64,000 bases of DNA, taken from assembly GCF_023635005.1 (NCBI RefSeq), contig NZ_JAMLJM010000005.1, positions 62,001-126,000 on the forward strand, read 5' to 3'. The position numbers were made by a program, and so were the translations under genes. Origin of the DNA: Flavobacterium luminosum (GTDB taxonomy: Bacteria > Bacteroidota > Bacteroidia > Flavobacteriales > Flavobacteriaceae). Below the pieces are notes generated by a model. The model was not told where the DNA came from. It saw nothing but the letters and a program-made list of their open reading frames with translations, and did not search any database. Below, in pieces: positions 7,583-16,182 of this stretch. The stretch's first letter is position 1; each line of letters opens with the position of its first letter.

Positions 7583-8341
7583 TTATTCTTCTGAAGCGGC
7601 AGTTGTAGTTTCAACTTTTGCTCCTTCAGTAGCTTCTGCTTCTTTATCTGAAGTTCTGTTTGACAAACCTTCAGTGATAGCTGCAGTAACTAAAGATAAT
7701 ACTTTATCGATTGATTTTGAAGCATCATCGTTTGCAGGGATAACATAATCAACTTGACGTGGGTCAGAGTTAGTATCTACCATTGCGAAAACTGGAATGT
7801 TTAATTTTTGAGCTTCTTTTACTGCGATTTGTTCAGCTTTGATATCTACTACGAATAATGCAGCAGGTAATCTTGACATATCAGCGATAGAACCTAAGTT
7901 CTTCTCTAATTTTGCACGTAGACGCTCAATTTGTAATTTCTCTTTTTTAGAAAGAGTATCAAATGTACCGTCTTTCTTCATTCTGTCGATAGAAGCCATT
8001 TTTTTAACAGCTTTACGGATAGTAACGAAGTTTGTTAACATACCACCTGGCCATCTTTCAGTGATGTAAGGCATGTTTGCAGCAGTTGCTTTTTCAGCAA
8101 CGATGTCTTTAGCTTGTTTTTTGGTAGCTACGAAAAGTACTTTTCTACCAGAGGCAGCGATTTTTTTCAAAGCTTCATTAGCTTCTTCAATTTTAGCTGC
8201 AGTTTTATATAGGTTGATAATGTGGATACCATTACGCTCCATATAGATGTAAGGAGCCATGTTTGGGTCCCATTTTCTAGTCATGTGTCCGAAGTGAACA
8301 CCTGCTTCTAGTAATTCTTTAACTTCTACTTTATTTGCCAT
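7583..8341 (-). CDS. rpsB: 30S ribosomal protein S2
   Basis: 252 residues from the ATG at 8341. A longer frame to 8374 exists, but the family start is MANKVEVKELLEAGVHFGH and the upstream bases belong to a structured leader. Conserved S2 elements are GVHFGHMTRKWDPNM, the IYMERNGIHIINLYKT stretch, FVATKKQAKDIV, ERWPGGMLTNF and VDTNSDPRQVDYVIPANDDA. S2 binds late to the small subunit near S1. It is the third gene of the operon. The C-terminal acidic tail with TTTAASEE is normal for S2 of this group. Confidence 0.97.
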   Translation of the reverse strand: MANKVEVKELLEAGVHFGHMTRKWDPNMAPYIYMERNGIHIINLYKTAAKIEEANEALKKIAASGRKVLFVATKKQAKDIVAEKATAANMPYITERWPGGMLTNFVTIRKAVKKMASIDRMKKDGTFDTLSKKEKLQIERLRAKLEKNLGSIADMSRLPAALFVVDIKAEQIAVKEAQKLNIPVFAMVDTNSDPRQVDYVIPANDDASKSIDKVLSLVTAAITEGLSNRTSDKEAEATEGAKVETTTAASEE

Positions 8342-8373
8342 TTTGTAATAGTTTACGTTCTGTTGAATTAGCA

Positions 8374-8466
8374 ATGGGTAAGTAGCGATTTTAAATCAGG
8401 TCTTAACCATTTAGATGCTAAACTAATCTCCGGCCTCAGCACGGAAAAGCAACAATAACTTAGTTT
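8374..8466 (-). promoter_or_regulatory. Structured rpsB leader, candidate ribosomal-protein autoregulatory element
   Basis: The 147-base gap between rpsI and rpsB folds into two stem-loops on the minus strand. The first pairs 8460-8466 with 8420-8426 (AAACTAA/TTAGTTT) and contains an inner CCGT-rich stem (8442-8445 with 8429-8432). The second pairs 8402-8410 with 8374-8382 (ATGGTTAAG with CTTACCCAT, 8 of 9). The middle is GC-richer than its surroundings (TGAGGCCGG), which suggests conservation. No T-run follows, so it is not a plain terminator. Control by S2 binding is an inference. Confidence 0.5.
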
Positions 8467-8488
8467 TTGTAATAAATAATAATAAATA

Positions 8489-8875
8489 TTAACGTTTAGA
8501 GAATTGGAATCTCTTACGAGCTTTCTTCTGACCGAATTTTTTACGCTCAACCATACGAGGGTCACGTGTTAATAATCCTTCAGGTTTTAAGATTGCTCTG
8601 TTTCCTTCTCCAACTTCGCACATAGCTCTTGCAATTGCCATACGTACAGCTTCTGCTTGACCTGTTGTACCACCTCCGTAAACATTGATTTTTACGTCAA
8701 AGTTAGAAGCGTTTTCAGTCATAGCAAGAGGTTGCATTACTTTGTACTGTAAAGTTGCAGTAGGGAAGTAAGCATCAAATGCTTTTTTGTTTACAGTGAT
8801 GTTTCCTGTACCTTCAGATACATAAACACGTGCCACGGCACATTTTCTTCTACCGATTTTGTGAATAACTGCCAT
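8489..8875 (-). CDS. rpsI: 30S ribosomal protein S9
   Basis: 128 residues. S9 sits in the small-subunit head and its C-terminal tail contacts P-site tRNA. Visible motifs are [18 protein letters not shown] near the N-terminus, [20 protein letters not shown] in the middle, and the basic tail [24 protein letters not shown] ending in KR, as the family requires. Its ATG overlaps the rplM stop codon (TAATG), indicating translational coupling to rplM. Confidence 0.97.
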   Translation of the reverse strand: MAVIHKIGRRKCAVARVYVSEGTGNITVNKKAFDAYFPTATLQYKVMQPLAMTENASNFDVKINVYGGGTTGQAEAVRMAIARAMCEVGEGNRAILKPEGLLTRDPRMVERKKFGQKKARKRFQFSKR

Positions 8876-9330
8876 TACTTAAGATCGTTTAGATTAACGG
8901 TTTTAGGTGTTTGAGCAGCATGTTTGTGCTCTGGACCTACATTTACATTTAAATTACGGAATAATTGAGCTCCTAATTTGTTTTTAGGTAACATTCCTTT
9001 TACAGCTTTTTCTACTAATAATGCAGGATTTTTTTGTTGCATTACCTTAGCTGTTAAAAATCTTTGTCCTCCTGGGTAACCTGTATGACGAACGTAAGTT
9101 TTGTCTTCTAATTTGTTACCAGTTAGATTAATTTTTTCTGCGTTGATAACAATTACGTTATCACCACAGTCCACGTGCGGTGTATAACTTGGTTTGTACT
9201 TACCTCTTAAAAGCATCGCAACTTTTGAAGCAAGACGACCTAAGTTATGACCTTCAGCATCAACAACGATCCACTGTTTATCTGCAGTAGCTTTGTTTGC
9301 CGAAATTGTCTTGTAGCTTAATGTGTTCAC
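8875..9330 (-). CDS. rplM: 50S ribosomal protein L13
   Basis: 151 residues, starting at GTG (9330). An in-frame stop lies 15 bases upstream, so no ATG alternative exists, and the start [13 protein letters not shown] is the expected one for this group. L13 is an early-assembly protein of the large subunit. Conserved stretches are [48 protein letters not shown] VRHTGYPGG and [17 protein letters not shown]. It is the first gene of the operon, directly behind a textbook Bacteroidetes promoter. Confidence 0.97.
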   Translation of the reverse strand: MNTLSYKTISANKATADKQWIVVDAEGHNLGRLASKVAMLLRGKYKPSYTPHVDCGDNVIVINAEKINLTGNKLEDKTYVRHTGYPGGQRFLTAKVMQQKNPALLVEKAVKGMLPKNKLGAQLFRNLNVNVGPEHKHAAQTPKTVNLNDLK

Positions 9331-9376
9331 AATAATTACTTTTTAATTAAACATTCCATTCCCAATTAAGGGAGTG

Positions 9377-9407
9377 CAAAAGTACAATTATTTATTTATA
9401 AAGCAAA
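9377..9407 (-). promoter_or_regulatory. Promoter of the rplM-rpsI-rpsB-tsf operon
   Basis: On the minus strand TTTG (9407-9404) and TACTTTTG (9384-9377) are separated by exactly 19 bases, matching the Bacteroidetes -33/-7 consensus. The -7 box is 46 bases before the GTG start. The remaining gap up to 9605 holds only AT-rich sequence with a duplicated TTCTTTTATAATT and no gene. Confidence 0.85.
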
Positions 9408-9605
9408 TAGCAAGTTTAAAATTCTTTTATAATTGCTTTTCAATGGGTTACGGAATTATGGGTTACTTTTAGTTTAATATTAACCAAATCCAGTGGTTCT
9501 GTGTTTGTTTTCTAGGTTACTGGCAATTAAATTTTTAAAGTTAATAGTTCTTTTATAATTTAAACTTTTGTTTGCTATTTTTACCAATCCTATGAGATTA
9601 TACAA

Positions 9606-10634
9606 ATGAAGTCTAAAGCCACATTAAAAGAAATAGCAAAAGATTTAGGTGTTTCGGTATCTACAGTGTCAAAAGCGTTGAGCGATAGCCCTGAGATTAG
9701 TGAGTCGACTAAAATCAGAATCAAAGAATTTGCAGCTATCCGAAATTACAAGCCTAACAGCATGGCTCAAAACCTCAAGAGGCAGCGAACGAATACTATA
9801 GGTGTTATTATTCCTAATATTTTGAATCCTTTTTTTGCAAAGGTCTTCAGTGGAATTGAAAAGTTTGCTAACAGCAAAGGATATAATGTGATTACTTATA
9901 TTTCTAATGAGTCATTCAGTAAAGAAAAGCAAGCGATTGATTTATTAAGCAATGGTACTGTAGATGGATTTATCTTATCTATTGCTGAAGAAACGCAAAA
10001 AAGAAATGAAACAACTCATTTTAAAGAAGTCATCAGTGAAGGAGTGCCTATTGTGATGTTCGACCGAATTTCGGAAATTGTGAATTGTGATAAAGTGGTG
10101 GTCGATGATTATGATTCGGCGGTTCATGCGATTCAACATTTAATCACTACGGGTTCTAAACGAATTGCCCTGCTTACCTGTGAGGCTAATTTGAGTGTAT
10201 CGCAATTGAGAATTAACGGTTACTTGGATACGTTAAAAGCAAATGGTATAGCGTTGGATAGTGAATTAATCATTGCGGTGAATTCCGTGGAAGAGTTTGA
10301 TGATAAATTGACTAATTTAATCGCGAATATCGCTGTTGATGGTATTTTCGCTCTTGATGAACACGCATCTACTTTAGCTATGAAATTGGCGGTTAAGAAA
10401 GGAATTAAAATACCTGAAGAGTTATCCATCGTTGGTTTCGCAGATGGTGCTTGGTCTCGTAGGTTAACGCCAAGTTTGGCTACAATCAGTCAACATGGAC
10501 CTCAAATTGGCGAAGAAGCGGCAAAACTTCTCATTGACCGTATCGAGAAAAAATCGGAGAACAACGTTTACAAAACCACTGTGATTAAAACAGAATTGCG
10601 ATATCGAGATTCGGTAAAGAAGCCTATTTCTTAA
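9606..10634 (+). CDS. LacI-family transcriptional regulator
   Basis: 342 residues. The N-terminal LacI helix-turn-helix is clear (ATLKEIAKDLGVSVSTVSKALS, then NYKPNSMAQNLKRQ as the hinge region), followed by a periplasmic-binding-protein-like effector domain starting at NTIGVIIPNILNPFFAKVFSGIE and including IVGFADGAWSRRLTPSLATI. Such regulators usually sense a sugar or sugar derivative. There is no sugar-transport or glycoside-hydrolase gene beside it, so its targets are elsewhere and cannot be named. Its last 11 bases overlap the convergent sdpI-like gene. Confidence 0.93.
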   Translation: MKSKATLKEIAKDLGVSVSTVSKALSDSPEISESTKIRIKEFAAIRNYKPNSMAQNLKRQRTNTIGVIIPNILNPFFAKVFSGIEKFANSKGYNVITYISNESFSKEKQAIDLLSNGTVDGFILSIAEETQKRNETTHFKEVISEGVPIVMFDRISEIVNCDKVVVDDYDSAVHAIQHLITTGSKRIALLTCEANLSVSQLRINGYLDTLKANGIALDSELIIAVNSVEEFDDKLTNLIANIAVDGIFALDEHASTLAMKLAVKKGIKIPEELSIVGFADGAWSRRLTPSLATISQHGPQIGEEAAKLLIDRIEKKSENNVYKTTVIKTELRYRDSVKKPIS

Positions 10635-11265
10635 AAAGTTTATTATATTCTAAATAAGAATACGCTATTGGAATAATGCTAACAACGGCAACAATGCTCA
10701 TGAAAGTATAAAACTGTATTTGAGGCTCAAGAACAATAGTAGCCATGATTAATAAACCTCCCAAAAACCACAATTTTCCTCCTAGGATATGTGTCTTTTT
10801 CCAAATATCTTCACTTTCTAATGTCCAAGGCGTTCTGATACCAATAAAATAGTTGGGTTTCATGGTTTTCATATAATTCCCAAGAAATGCGAATAGAAAT
10901 CCAATCATTGGGAAAATTAATGTAGGTTTTGTATTTGGATTCTGAATGGTATACAAAATGTAGATCGCTAAAGCCGATAAAAAAAGCGTTAAAGCCAATC
11001 GAAGACTAGTGAATTTTTTGCCCATTTTTTGAAATTGTTGTTTAGGATCAATTTTCGGAAGATAGAGAAAGAGTAAATAGGTAAATCCTGTGAGCATGAA
11101 GATCATAAATATTAATTCGGTTTTATTTCCCCATCGATCAACCTCTCCATTAATTTTCATATGCATAGGCACTTTTTCGGGTAGTTCGTTCCAAATAAAA
11201 GCTAAGTAAATAAAAGGTAGTGTGGCAATACTTAGGTATGGGATTTCTTTTTTAAATTTTTCCAT
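10624..11265 (-). CDS. sdpI: SdpI-family membrane protein (DUF1648 + SdpI domain)
   Basis: 213 residues with about six hydrophobic segments. The N-terminal part (LPEKVPMHMKINGEVDRWGNK, residues about 29-50) is the DUF1648 motif and the C-terminal part (NYFIGIRTPWTLESEDIWKKTHILGGKLW) is the SdpI signature. In Bacillus subtilis SdpI gives immunity to the SDP toxin and sequesters the repressor SdpR at the membrane. No SDP toxin gene is present here. It begins 2 bases after sdpR ends, so the two form one operon under the palindromic operator upstream. A similar membrane-sequestration circuit is an inference. Confidence 0.85.
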   Translation of the reverse strand: MEKFKKEIPYLSIATLPFIYLAFIWNELPEKVPMHMKINGEVDRWGNKTELIFMIFMLTGFTYLLFLYLPKIDPKQQFQKMGKKFTSLRLALTLFLSALAIYILYTIQNPNTKPTLIFPMIGFLFAFLGNYMKTMKPNYFIGIRTPWTLESEDIWKKTHILGGKLWFLGGLLIMATIVLEPQIQFYTFMSIVAVVSIIPIAYSYLEYNKLFKK

Positions 11266-11267
11266 GA

Positions 11268-11522
11268 TTATTTTTTTAAGCTAATGATCCATTTTATAAT
11301 ATCGTCTACGATGGTTGTGTTGAGTGAATACACTATAAATTGTCCTTTTTTTTCCGAAGAAACTAAATCGGCTCGTTTTAAAATATCCAAATGATGTGAA
11401 ATGCTTGGTTTAGAAATGTCAAAAGCATCGGCTATTTCTCCTGCAGTCATATCCTTTTGTCGAAGTAATTCGAGAATACTTCTTCGGGTTTCATCATTCA
11501 GCGCTTTAAAAATCGAATCCAT
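11268..11522 (-). CDS. sdpR: SdpR-type ArsR-family repressor
   Basis: 84 residues, a minimal winged helix. The sequence IFKALNDETRRSILELLRQKDMTAGEIADAF, the recognition helix SKPSISHHLDILKRADLV and the wing EKKGQFIVYSLN match ArsR-family autorepressors of the SdpR group. There are no cysteines in the places used by metal-sensing ArsR proteins, so it is not a metal sensor. It lies 10 bases downstream of a perfect palindrome that is its likely operator and is followed directly by sdpI. Confidence 0.88.
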   Translation of the reverse strand: MDSIFKALNDETRRSILELLRQKDMTAGEIADAFDISKPSISHHLDILKRADLVSSEKKGQFIVYSLNTTIVDDIIKWIISLKK

Positions 11523-11532
11523 TAATTTAGAT

Positions 11533-11552
11533 ATTTAGACAAATGTCTAAAT
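11533..11552. promoter_or_regulatory. Perfect palindrome, likely SdpR operator
   Basis: ATTTAGACA (11533-11541), a 2-base spacer and TGTCTAAAT (11544-11552) form a perfect 9-bp inverted repeat, centred about 20 bases before the sdpR ATG. The size and symmetry suit an ArsR-family dimer, and the position would block initiation, giving autoregulation of sdpRI. Confidence 0.75.
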
Positions 11553-11572
11553 AATATTTGAAATAACAAAAA

Positions 11573-11598
11573 AAACCTCTCATTTTTTTGAGAGGTTT
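11573..11598 (-). terminator. polA terminator
   Basis: Perfect 10-bp stem AAACCTCTCA (11573-11582) with 11589-11598, a 6-base loop, and on the minus strand a run of Ts after the stem. It lies 38 bases downstream of the polA stop and separates polA from the sdpRI promoter. Confidence 0.88.
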
Positions 11599-11635
11599 GT
11601 TTGATTTTGAATTTCTTTTAGTTTGAAAATCAGTA

Positions 11636-14467
11636 TTAATGAGCTTCCAACCAATCTTTTCCTAAACCAATTTCTACTTCTAACGGAACAGCCATTTTGA
11701 AAGCGTTTTCCATTTCATTTTTAATCATCGGTTGAATTTTTTCTAGTTCCGAATTATGAACATCAAAAACTAATTCGTCATGCACTTGAAGTAACATTTT
11801 TGATTTGTAGTTTTCGGCTTTTAATCGTTTGTGAATGTTAATCATTGCAATTTTAATAATGTCGGCAGCACTTCCTTGAATAGGAGCGTTTACGGCATTT
11901 CGCTCGGCACCACTGCGAACTACGGCGTTTGCCGAATTGATGTCTTTAAGATAACGTCTTCTCCCGGAAATGGTTTCAACATAACCGTGTTGTCTAGCAA
12001 ATTCGACTTGTTCCTTGATGAACGATTTTAATCTAGGGTAAGTATTATAATAGGCTTCAATCAATTCGGCACTTTCTTTGCGAGAAAGCGAAGTTTGGTT
12101 AGACAATCCGAATGCAGAAACACCATAAATTATTCCGAAATTAACGGTTTTGGCATGGCTTCGTTGTTCTTTGGTTACTTCTTCCAGCGGAACACCAAAG
12201 ACTTTAGCCGCAGTACTTTTGTGAATATCTTCATGGTGTTTGAAAGCTTTTATCATGTTTTCTTCACCACTTAAGGCAGCAATAATGCGCAATTCAATTT
12301 GAGAGTAATCGGCAGAAAGTAGTGTGTAATTTTCATCACGTGCAATAAATGCTTTACGGATTAGACGCCCTCTTTCGGTACGGATTGGAATATTTTGTAA
12401 GTTCGGGTTGTTAGAACTCAAACGGCCCGTAGCGGCAACGGTTTGCATGTAATCCGTATGTACGCGCTGGGTTTTCTTATCTACTTGATTCGGCAGTGCT
12501 TCAATGTAAGTGCTCTGTAATTTTACCATTTGACGCCATTCTAGTATGTCGCGAACAATTTCGTGTTCGTTGGCCAAATAACTCAATACTTCTTCTCCGG
12601 TAGCGTATTGTCCGGTTTTAGTTTTCTTTTGTTTGGTACCACCAATTTTTAGTTTGTCGAAAAGAATATCACCCAATTGTTTTGGAGAAGCCAAATTGAA
12701 TTTCTCTCCTGCAGTCTCGTATATTTTTTCTTCAATTTTTTTGATTTCTTGATCCATTGAACCTGACATCGATTTAAGAAAAGCGGTGTCCAAACGAATA
12801 CCTTCCATTTCCATGTCGGCCAAAACAGGAACCAATGGAATTTCAATTTCATCGAACAATTTTTTGGTGCCTACTTTTTCTAAAATAGGCTGAAAATGTT
12901 CTTTTAGTTGTAATGTTATATCAGCATCCTCTGCAGCATATTCCTTAATATCTTCTAAGGCTACATCACGCATCGATTTTTGATTTTTCCCTTTTTTGCC
13001 GATTAAGGTTTCAATAGATTTGGGTGAATATTTCAAATAAGTTTCACTTAAAATATCCATGCCATGACGCATGTCTGGATTAATTAGATAATGAGCAATC
13101 ATTGTATCGAATAATTGTCCTTTCACTTCAATGCCATATTGCGCCAATACTTTTAAGTCGTATTTCATGTTTTGACCTATTTTTTCGATTTTCTCGTTTT
13201 CGAAAAAAGGTCTGAATTTATCAATGAGGATTTGGGCTTCTTCTTGGTTTTCCGGGAACGGCACATAAAAAGCTTTTCCTTTTTCCCAAGACAACGCCAA
13301 TCCTACTAATTCGGCATTCAGTGCATCAATACCGGTGGTTTCGGTGTCAAAACAAACCGAAGATTGATTCATAAGGTTTTGCATGAGTAATTTTACCGGT
13401 AAATCGCCTTGAACCACTTGGTAGAAATGTTCCGTGTTTTCTAAAGTAGCGTAAAAGGAATGAGGTTTGGGTTCGTTGTTGTTTTCATCGGTAAAACCAA
13501 ACAAATCAAATTGATTTTCATTTTTTGGAGTGGCTTTTTTAACCGTTTTTTCGTTCTCTGTATCGATTTCGTCATAATCTTTTCCAGTACCGAATAATTT
13601 ATCGAATTGCGCTTTCATTTGTCGGAATTCTAATTCCTGAAATAAAGCATCGGTTTTTTCTACATCTGGTTTCGAAAGTTCGTAATCATTGGCATCAAAA
13701 GTAACCGGACAATCGAGTAGGATAGTGGCCAATTTTTTAGACAGTATTCCTTTTTCTTTGTTGGCTTCGATGTTTTCTTTCATCTTTCCTTTTAGTTTAT
13801 CGGTATTAGCCAAAAGATTTTCCATAGAGCCAAATTCGGCTAATAATTTTTTAGCGGTTTTTTCACCTACGCCCGGTAAACCAGGAATATTGTCTATGGC
13901 ATCTCCCATCATACCCAAAAAATCGATAACTTGTAGCGGGTGCTCAATCTCGAATTTTGCTTTCACTTCCTCTACACCCCAAATTTCGATGTCATTTCCC
14001 ATTCGGGCAGGACGGTACATGAAAATATTTTCAGAAACTAATTGTCCAAAGTCTTTATCTGGAGTTACCATATATACTTTGTATCCTTCTTTTTCGGCTT
14101 GTTTCGCTAATGTTCCAATTAAATCATCAGCTTCGTAACCAGGTTGCTCAATAATAGGAATATGCATGGCGCGAAGTAATTCCTGAATGTAAGGAACAGC
14201 AATTTTTATGGCTTCGGGAGTTTCGTCACGGTTTGCTTTGTACTCGGTAAACATCTCAGAGCGGTACACGCTTCCACCATTATCGAAAGCTACGGCCAAA
14301 TGATCCGGTTTTTCGCGGCGAATCACATCCATTAAAGAATTCATGAATCCCATAATGGCTGAGGTATCCATGCCTTTAGAGTTAATTCTTGGATTTTTAA
14401 TAAATGCGTAATAACCTCTGAATATTAAGGCGTATGCGTCGAGTAGAAATAAGCGTTTTTGTGACAT
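11636..14467 (-). CDS. polA: DNA polymerase I
   Basis: 943 residues with all three domains. The 5'-nuclease occupies about 1-290 (LLDAYALIFRGYYAF, EADDLIGTLA, GLPGVGEKTAKKLL). The 3'-5' exonuclease at about 360-540 keeps its catalytic acids (FDTETTG and later YAAEDADIT), so proofreading is likely active. The polymerase domain has motif A (LSADYSQIELRIIAALSGE), motif B (KTVNFGIIYGVSAFGLS) and motif C (QVHDELVFD). The motif B phenylalanine (NFGIIYG) is as in E. coli, which predicts discrimination against dideoxynucleotides. It is monocistronic, with its own terminator. Confidence 0.97.
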   Translation of the reverse strand: MSQKRLFLLDAYALIFRGYYAFIKNPRINSKGMDTSAIMGFMNSLMDVIRREKPDHLAVAFDNGGSVYRSEMFTEYKANRDETPEAIKIAVPYIQELLRAMHIPIIEQPGYEADDLIGTLAKQAEKEGYKVYMVTPDKDFGQLVSENIFMYRPARMGNDIEIWGVEEVKAKFEIEHPLQVIDFLGMMGDAIDNIPGLPGVGEKTAKKLLAEFGSMENLLANTDKLKGKMKENIEANKEKGILSKKLATILLDCPVTFDANDYELSKPDVEKTDALFQELEFRQMKAQFDKLFGTGKDYDEIDTENEKTVKKATPKNENQFDLFGFTDENNNEPKPHSFYATLENTEHFYQVVQGDLPVKLLMQNLMNQSSVCFDTETTGIDALNAELVGLALSWEKGKAFYVPFPENQEEAQILIDKFRPFFENEKIEKIGQNMKYDLKVLAQYGIEVKGQLFDTMIAHYLINPDMRHGMDILSETYLKYSPKSIETLIGKKGKNQKSMRDVALEDIKEYAAEDADITLQLKEHFQPILEKVGTKKLFDEIEIPLVPVLADMEMEGIRLDTAFLKSMSGSMDQEIKKIEEKIYETAGEKFNLASPKQLGDILFDKLKIGGTKQKKTKTGQYATGEEVLSYLANEHEIVRDILEWRQMVKLQSTYIEALPNQVDKKTQRVHTDYMQTVAATGRLSSNNPNLQNIPIRTERGRLIRKAFIARDENYTLLSADYSQIELRIIAALSGEENMIKAFKHHEDIHKSTAAKVFGVPLEEVTKEQRSHAKTVNFGIIYGVSAFGLSNQTSLSRKESAELIEAYYNTYPRLKSFIKEQVEFARQHGYVETISGRRRYLKDINSANAVVRSGAERNAVNAPIQGSAADIIKIAMINIHKRLKAENYKSKMLLQVHDELVFDVHNSELEKIQPMIKNEMENAFKMAVPLEVEIGLGKDWLEAH

Positions 14468-14596
14468 TTTTCTCTAAAAATTTAGACTGTAAAAATAGTC
14501 AATCATAACCGAATTTGGTCGACGTTAGTTAAATTTTGATTAACAAAACGCTGTAGTGTTGACTTTCTTCGTTATTTTGTCTTAAAATATACCAAA

Positions 14597-15832
14597 ATGT
14601 TATATCGATTTCTATTTTTAATCGCTTTACTGCTTTTTGTCGAAATATATTCTTTTCAGGCTTTTAGAACCGTAATTAAAAGCAAATGGATTTTGTATGG
14701 TTACTTAATTGTGAGTATAGGAGTTATTGTTTTTGTGACTTATACAATCTCAAATTATGATAGAAGAGTAGGACAAACCCAGCAATCCTTGTTGGCTTTA
14801 GGTTTTATGTTGATGATGTTAGTGCCTAAACTAATGATCACTTTTTTCATGATGGGCGAAGATATATACCGATTGTTTTCGGGTATTTCTACCTACTTTT
14901 TTGCTAACGACAACAGCGAGACTTTTTTACCGGAGAGGCGAAGGTTCATTAGCCGAATGGCCTTAATTGTGGCAGCCATCCCTTTTACTTCACTGATTTA
15001 TGGAATTACCAAAGGGCGATACAATTTTAAAGTAATCAAACAAGATATCTTTTTTCCTGATTTGCCCGAAGCTTTTCACGGATTTACTATTACACATATT
15101 TCTGATGTGCATTCCGGTAGTTTTGACAACCCGGACAAAATTAATTATGCCATCGATTTAATTAATGAGCAAGGTTCAGATGTCATTTTGTTTACGGGAG
15201 ATATTGTTAATGCTAGGGCCGATGAAATGCATCCGTGGATAGATACTTTCAATCGTTTAAAAAAGCCTGCATTCGGAAAATTTTCGGTTTTAGGGAACCA
15301 TGATTATGGTGCTTATTTAGAATGGGAATCTGAAGCAGCTAAAGCTAAAAATTTTGAAGATATAAAAGACTTACATCGTCAAATCGATTTTAAACTATTG
15401 ATGAATGAACATGTGAAAATCGAAAAGAACGATCAGCAAATTGCTTTGGTAGGTGTAGAAAACTGGGGTAAGCATTTTGCGAAATTAGGTGACCTGGAAA
15501 AGGCTTCCGATGGATTAGCAAAAGAGGATTTTAAAATCTTGATGAGCCATGATCCAAGTCATTGGGAAGATGTGGTGCAACATCATGAAAAACATTTTCA
15601 TTTAACGTTAAGTGGTCATACCCATGGAATGCAGTTTGGCATTGAAATTCCGGGATATTTCAAATGGAGTTTGGCGCAGTACGTGTACAAATGTTGGGCA
15701 GGATTATATGAAAATGCAGGTCGTTACATCTATGTGAATCGTGGTTTTGGATTTCATGCGTATCCAGGACGAGTTGGAATTATGCCTGAAATAACGGTTA
15801 TTCGACTAAATAAAGGTAAAAAATTAGCGTAA
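14597..15832 (+). CDS. Membrane-anchored metallophosphoesterase (YkuE-like)
   Basis: 411 residues. Four hydrophobic segments fill about the first 135 residues, followed by a calcineurin-like phosphoesterase domain. The dinuclear metal-site motifs appear in order: THISDVHSG, FTGDIVNA, LGNHDYG, MSHDPSHW and LSGHTHGMQ. Enzymes of this kind hydrolyse phosphomono- or diesters, and the membrane anchor suggests a lipid or envelope substrate, as proposed for YkuE and LpxH-like proteins. The exact substrate cannot be told. It is followed 53 bases later by a thioredoxin-fold gene. Confidence 0.88.
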   Translation: MLYRFLFLIALLLFVEIYSFQAFRTVIKSKWILYGYLIVSIGVIVFVTYTISNYDRRVGQTQQSLLALGFMLMMLVPKLMITFFMMGEDIYRLFSGISTYFFANDNSETFLPERRRFISRMALIVAAIPFTSLIYGITKGRYNFKVIKQDIFFPDLPEAFHGFTITHISDVHSGSFDNPDKINYAIDLINEQGSDVILFTGDIVNARADEMHPWIDTFNRLKKPAFGKFSVLGNHDYGAYLEWESEAAKAKNFEDIKDLHRQIDFKLLMNEHVKIEKNDQQIALVGVENWGKHFAKLGDLEKASDGLAKEDFKILMSHDPSHWEDVVQHHEKHFHLTLSGHTHGMQFGIEIPGYFKWSLAQYVYKCWAGLYENAGRYIYVNRGFGFHAYPGRVGIMPEITVIRLNKGKKLA

Positions 15833-15885
15833 TTTGTTAAAAATAGTATATTTGTAGTATAAAGTCTAATTTAAATTAGCGTGTT

Positions 15886-16182
15886 ATGTCAAAATTTGGA
15901 GAACTAATCAACGCACAAGTACCGGTTTTAATCGACTTTTATACCGATTGGAATGAACCTTCGCAATCTATGCATCCTGTGATTAAAGATGTTGCGGCGG
16001 CATTGGGAGATAAGGCTAAAGTAATCAAAATAGATGTCGACAAAAACCAAGAATTGGCTGAAGCACTTCGCATTAAAGGCTTGCCAACATTGATGATCTA
16101 TAAAGGAGGAGAAATGAAATGGCGTCAATCAGGTGAGTTAGATGCTAATACGTTGATTACATTGGTTCAGGATCAGCTTTAG
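15886..16182 (+). CDS. Thioredoxin-fold protein lacking all cysteines
   Basis: 98 residues with the normal thioredoxin layout: VPVLIDFYTDW, then the active-site position, the VIKIDVDKNQELAEALRIKG strand and helix, and the cis-proline loop GLPTLMIYKGGE. The CGPC motif is replaced by NEPS (Asn23 to Ser26) after Trp22, and the protein contains no cysteine at all, so it cannot act as a disulfide reductase. A scaffold, chaperone or partner-binding role is more likely. There is no signal peptide. The last four bases overlap the end of the convergent deacetylase gene. Confidence 0.88.
   Translation: MSKFGELINAQVPVLIDFYTDWNEPSQSMHPVIKDVAAALGDKAKVIKIDVDKNQELAEALRIKGLPTLMIYKGGEMKWRQSGELDANTLITLVQDQL

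Noticed and set aside
9440..9463. Direct repeat TGGGTTAC
   Set aside because: Only 8 bases, two copies, in AT-rich sequence; no sign of an operator or mobile-element end.
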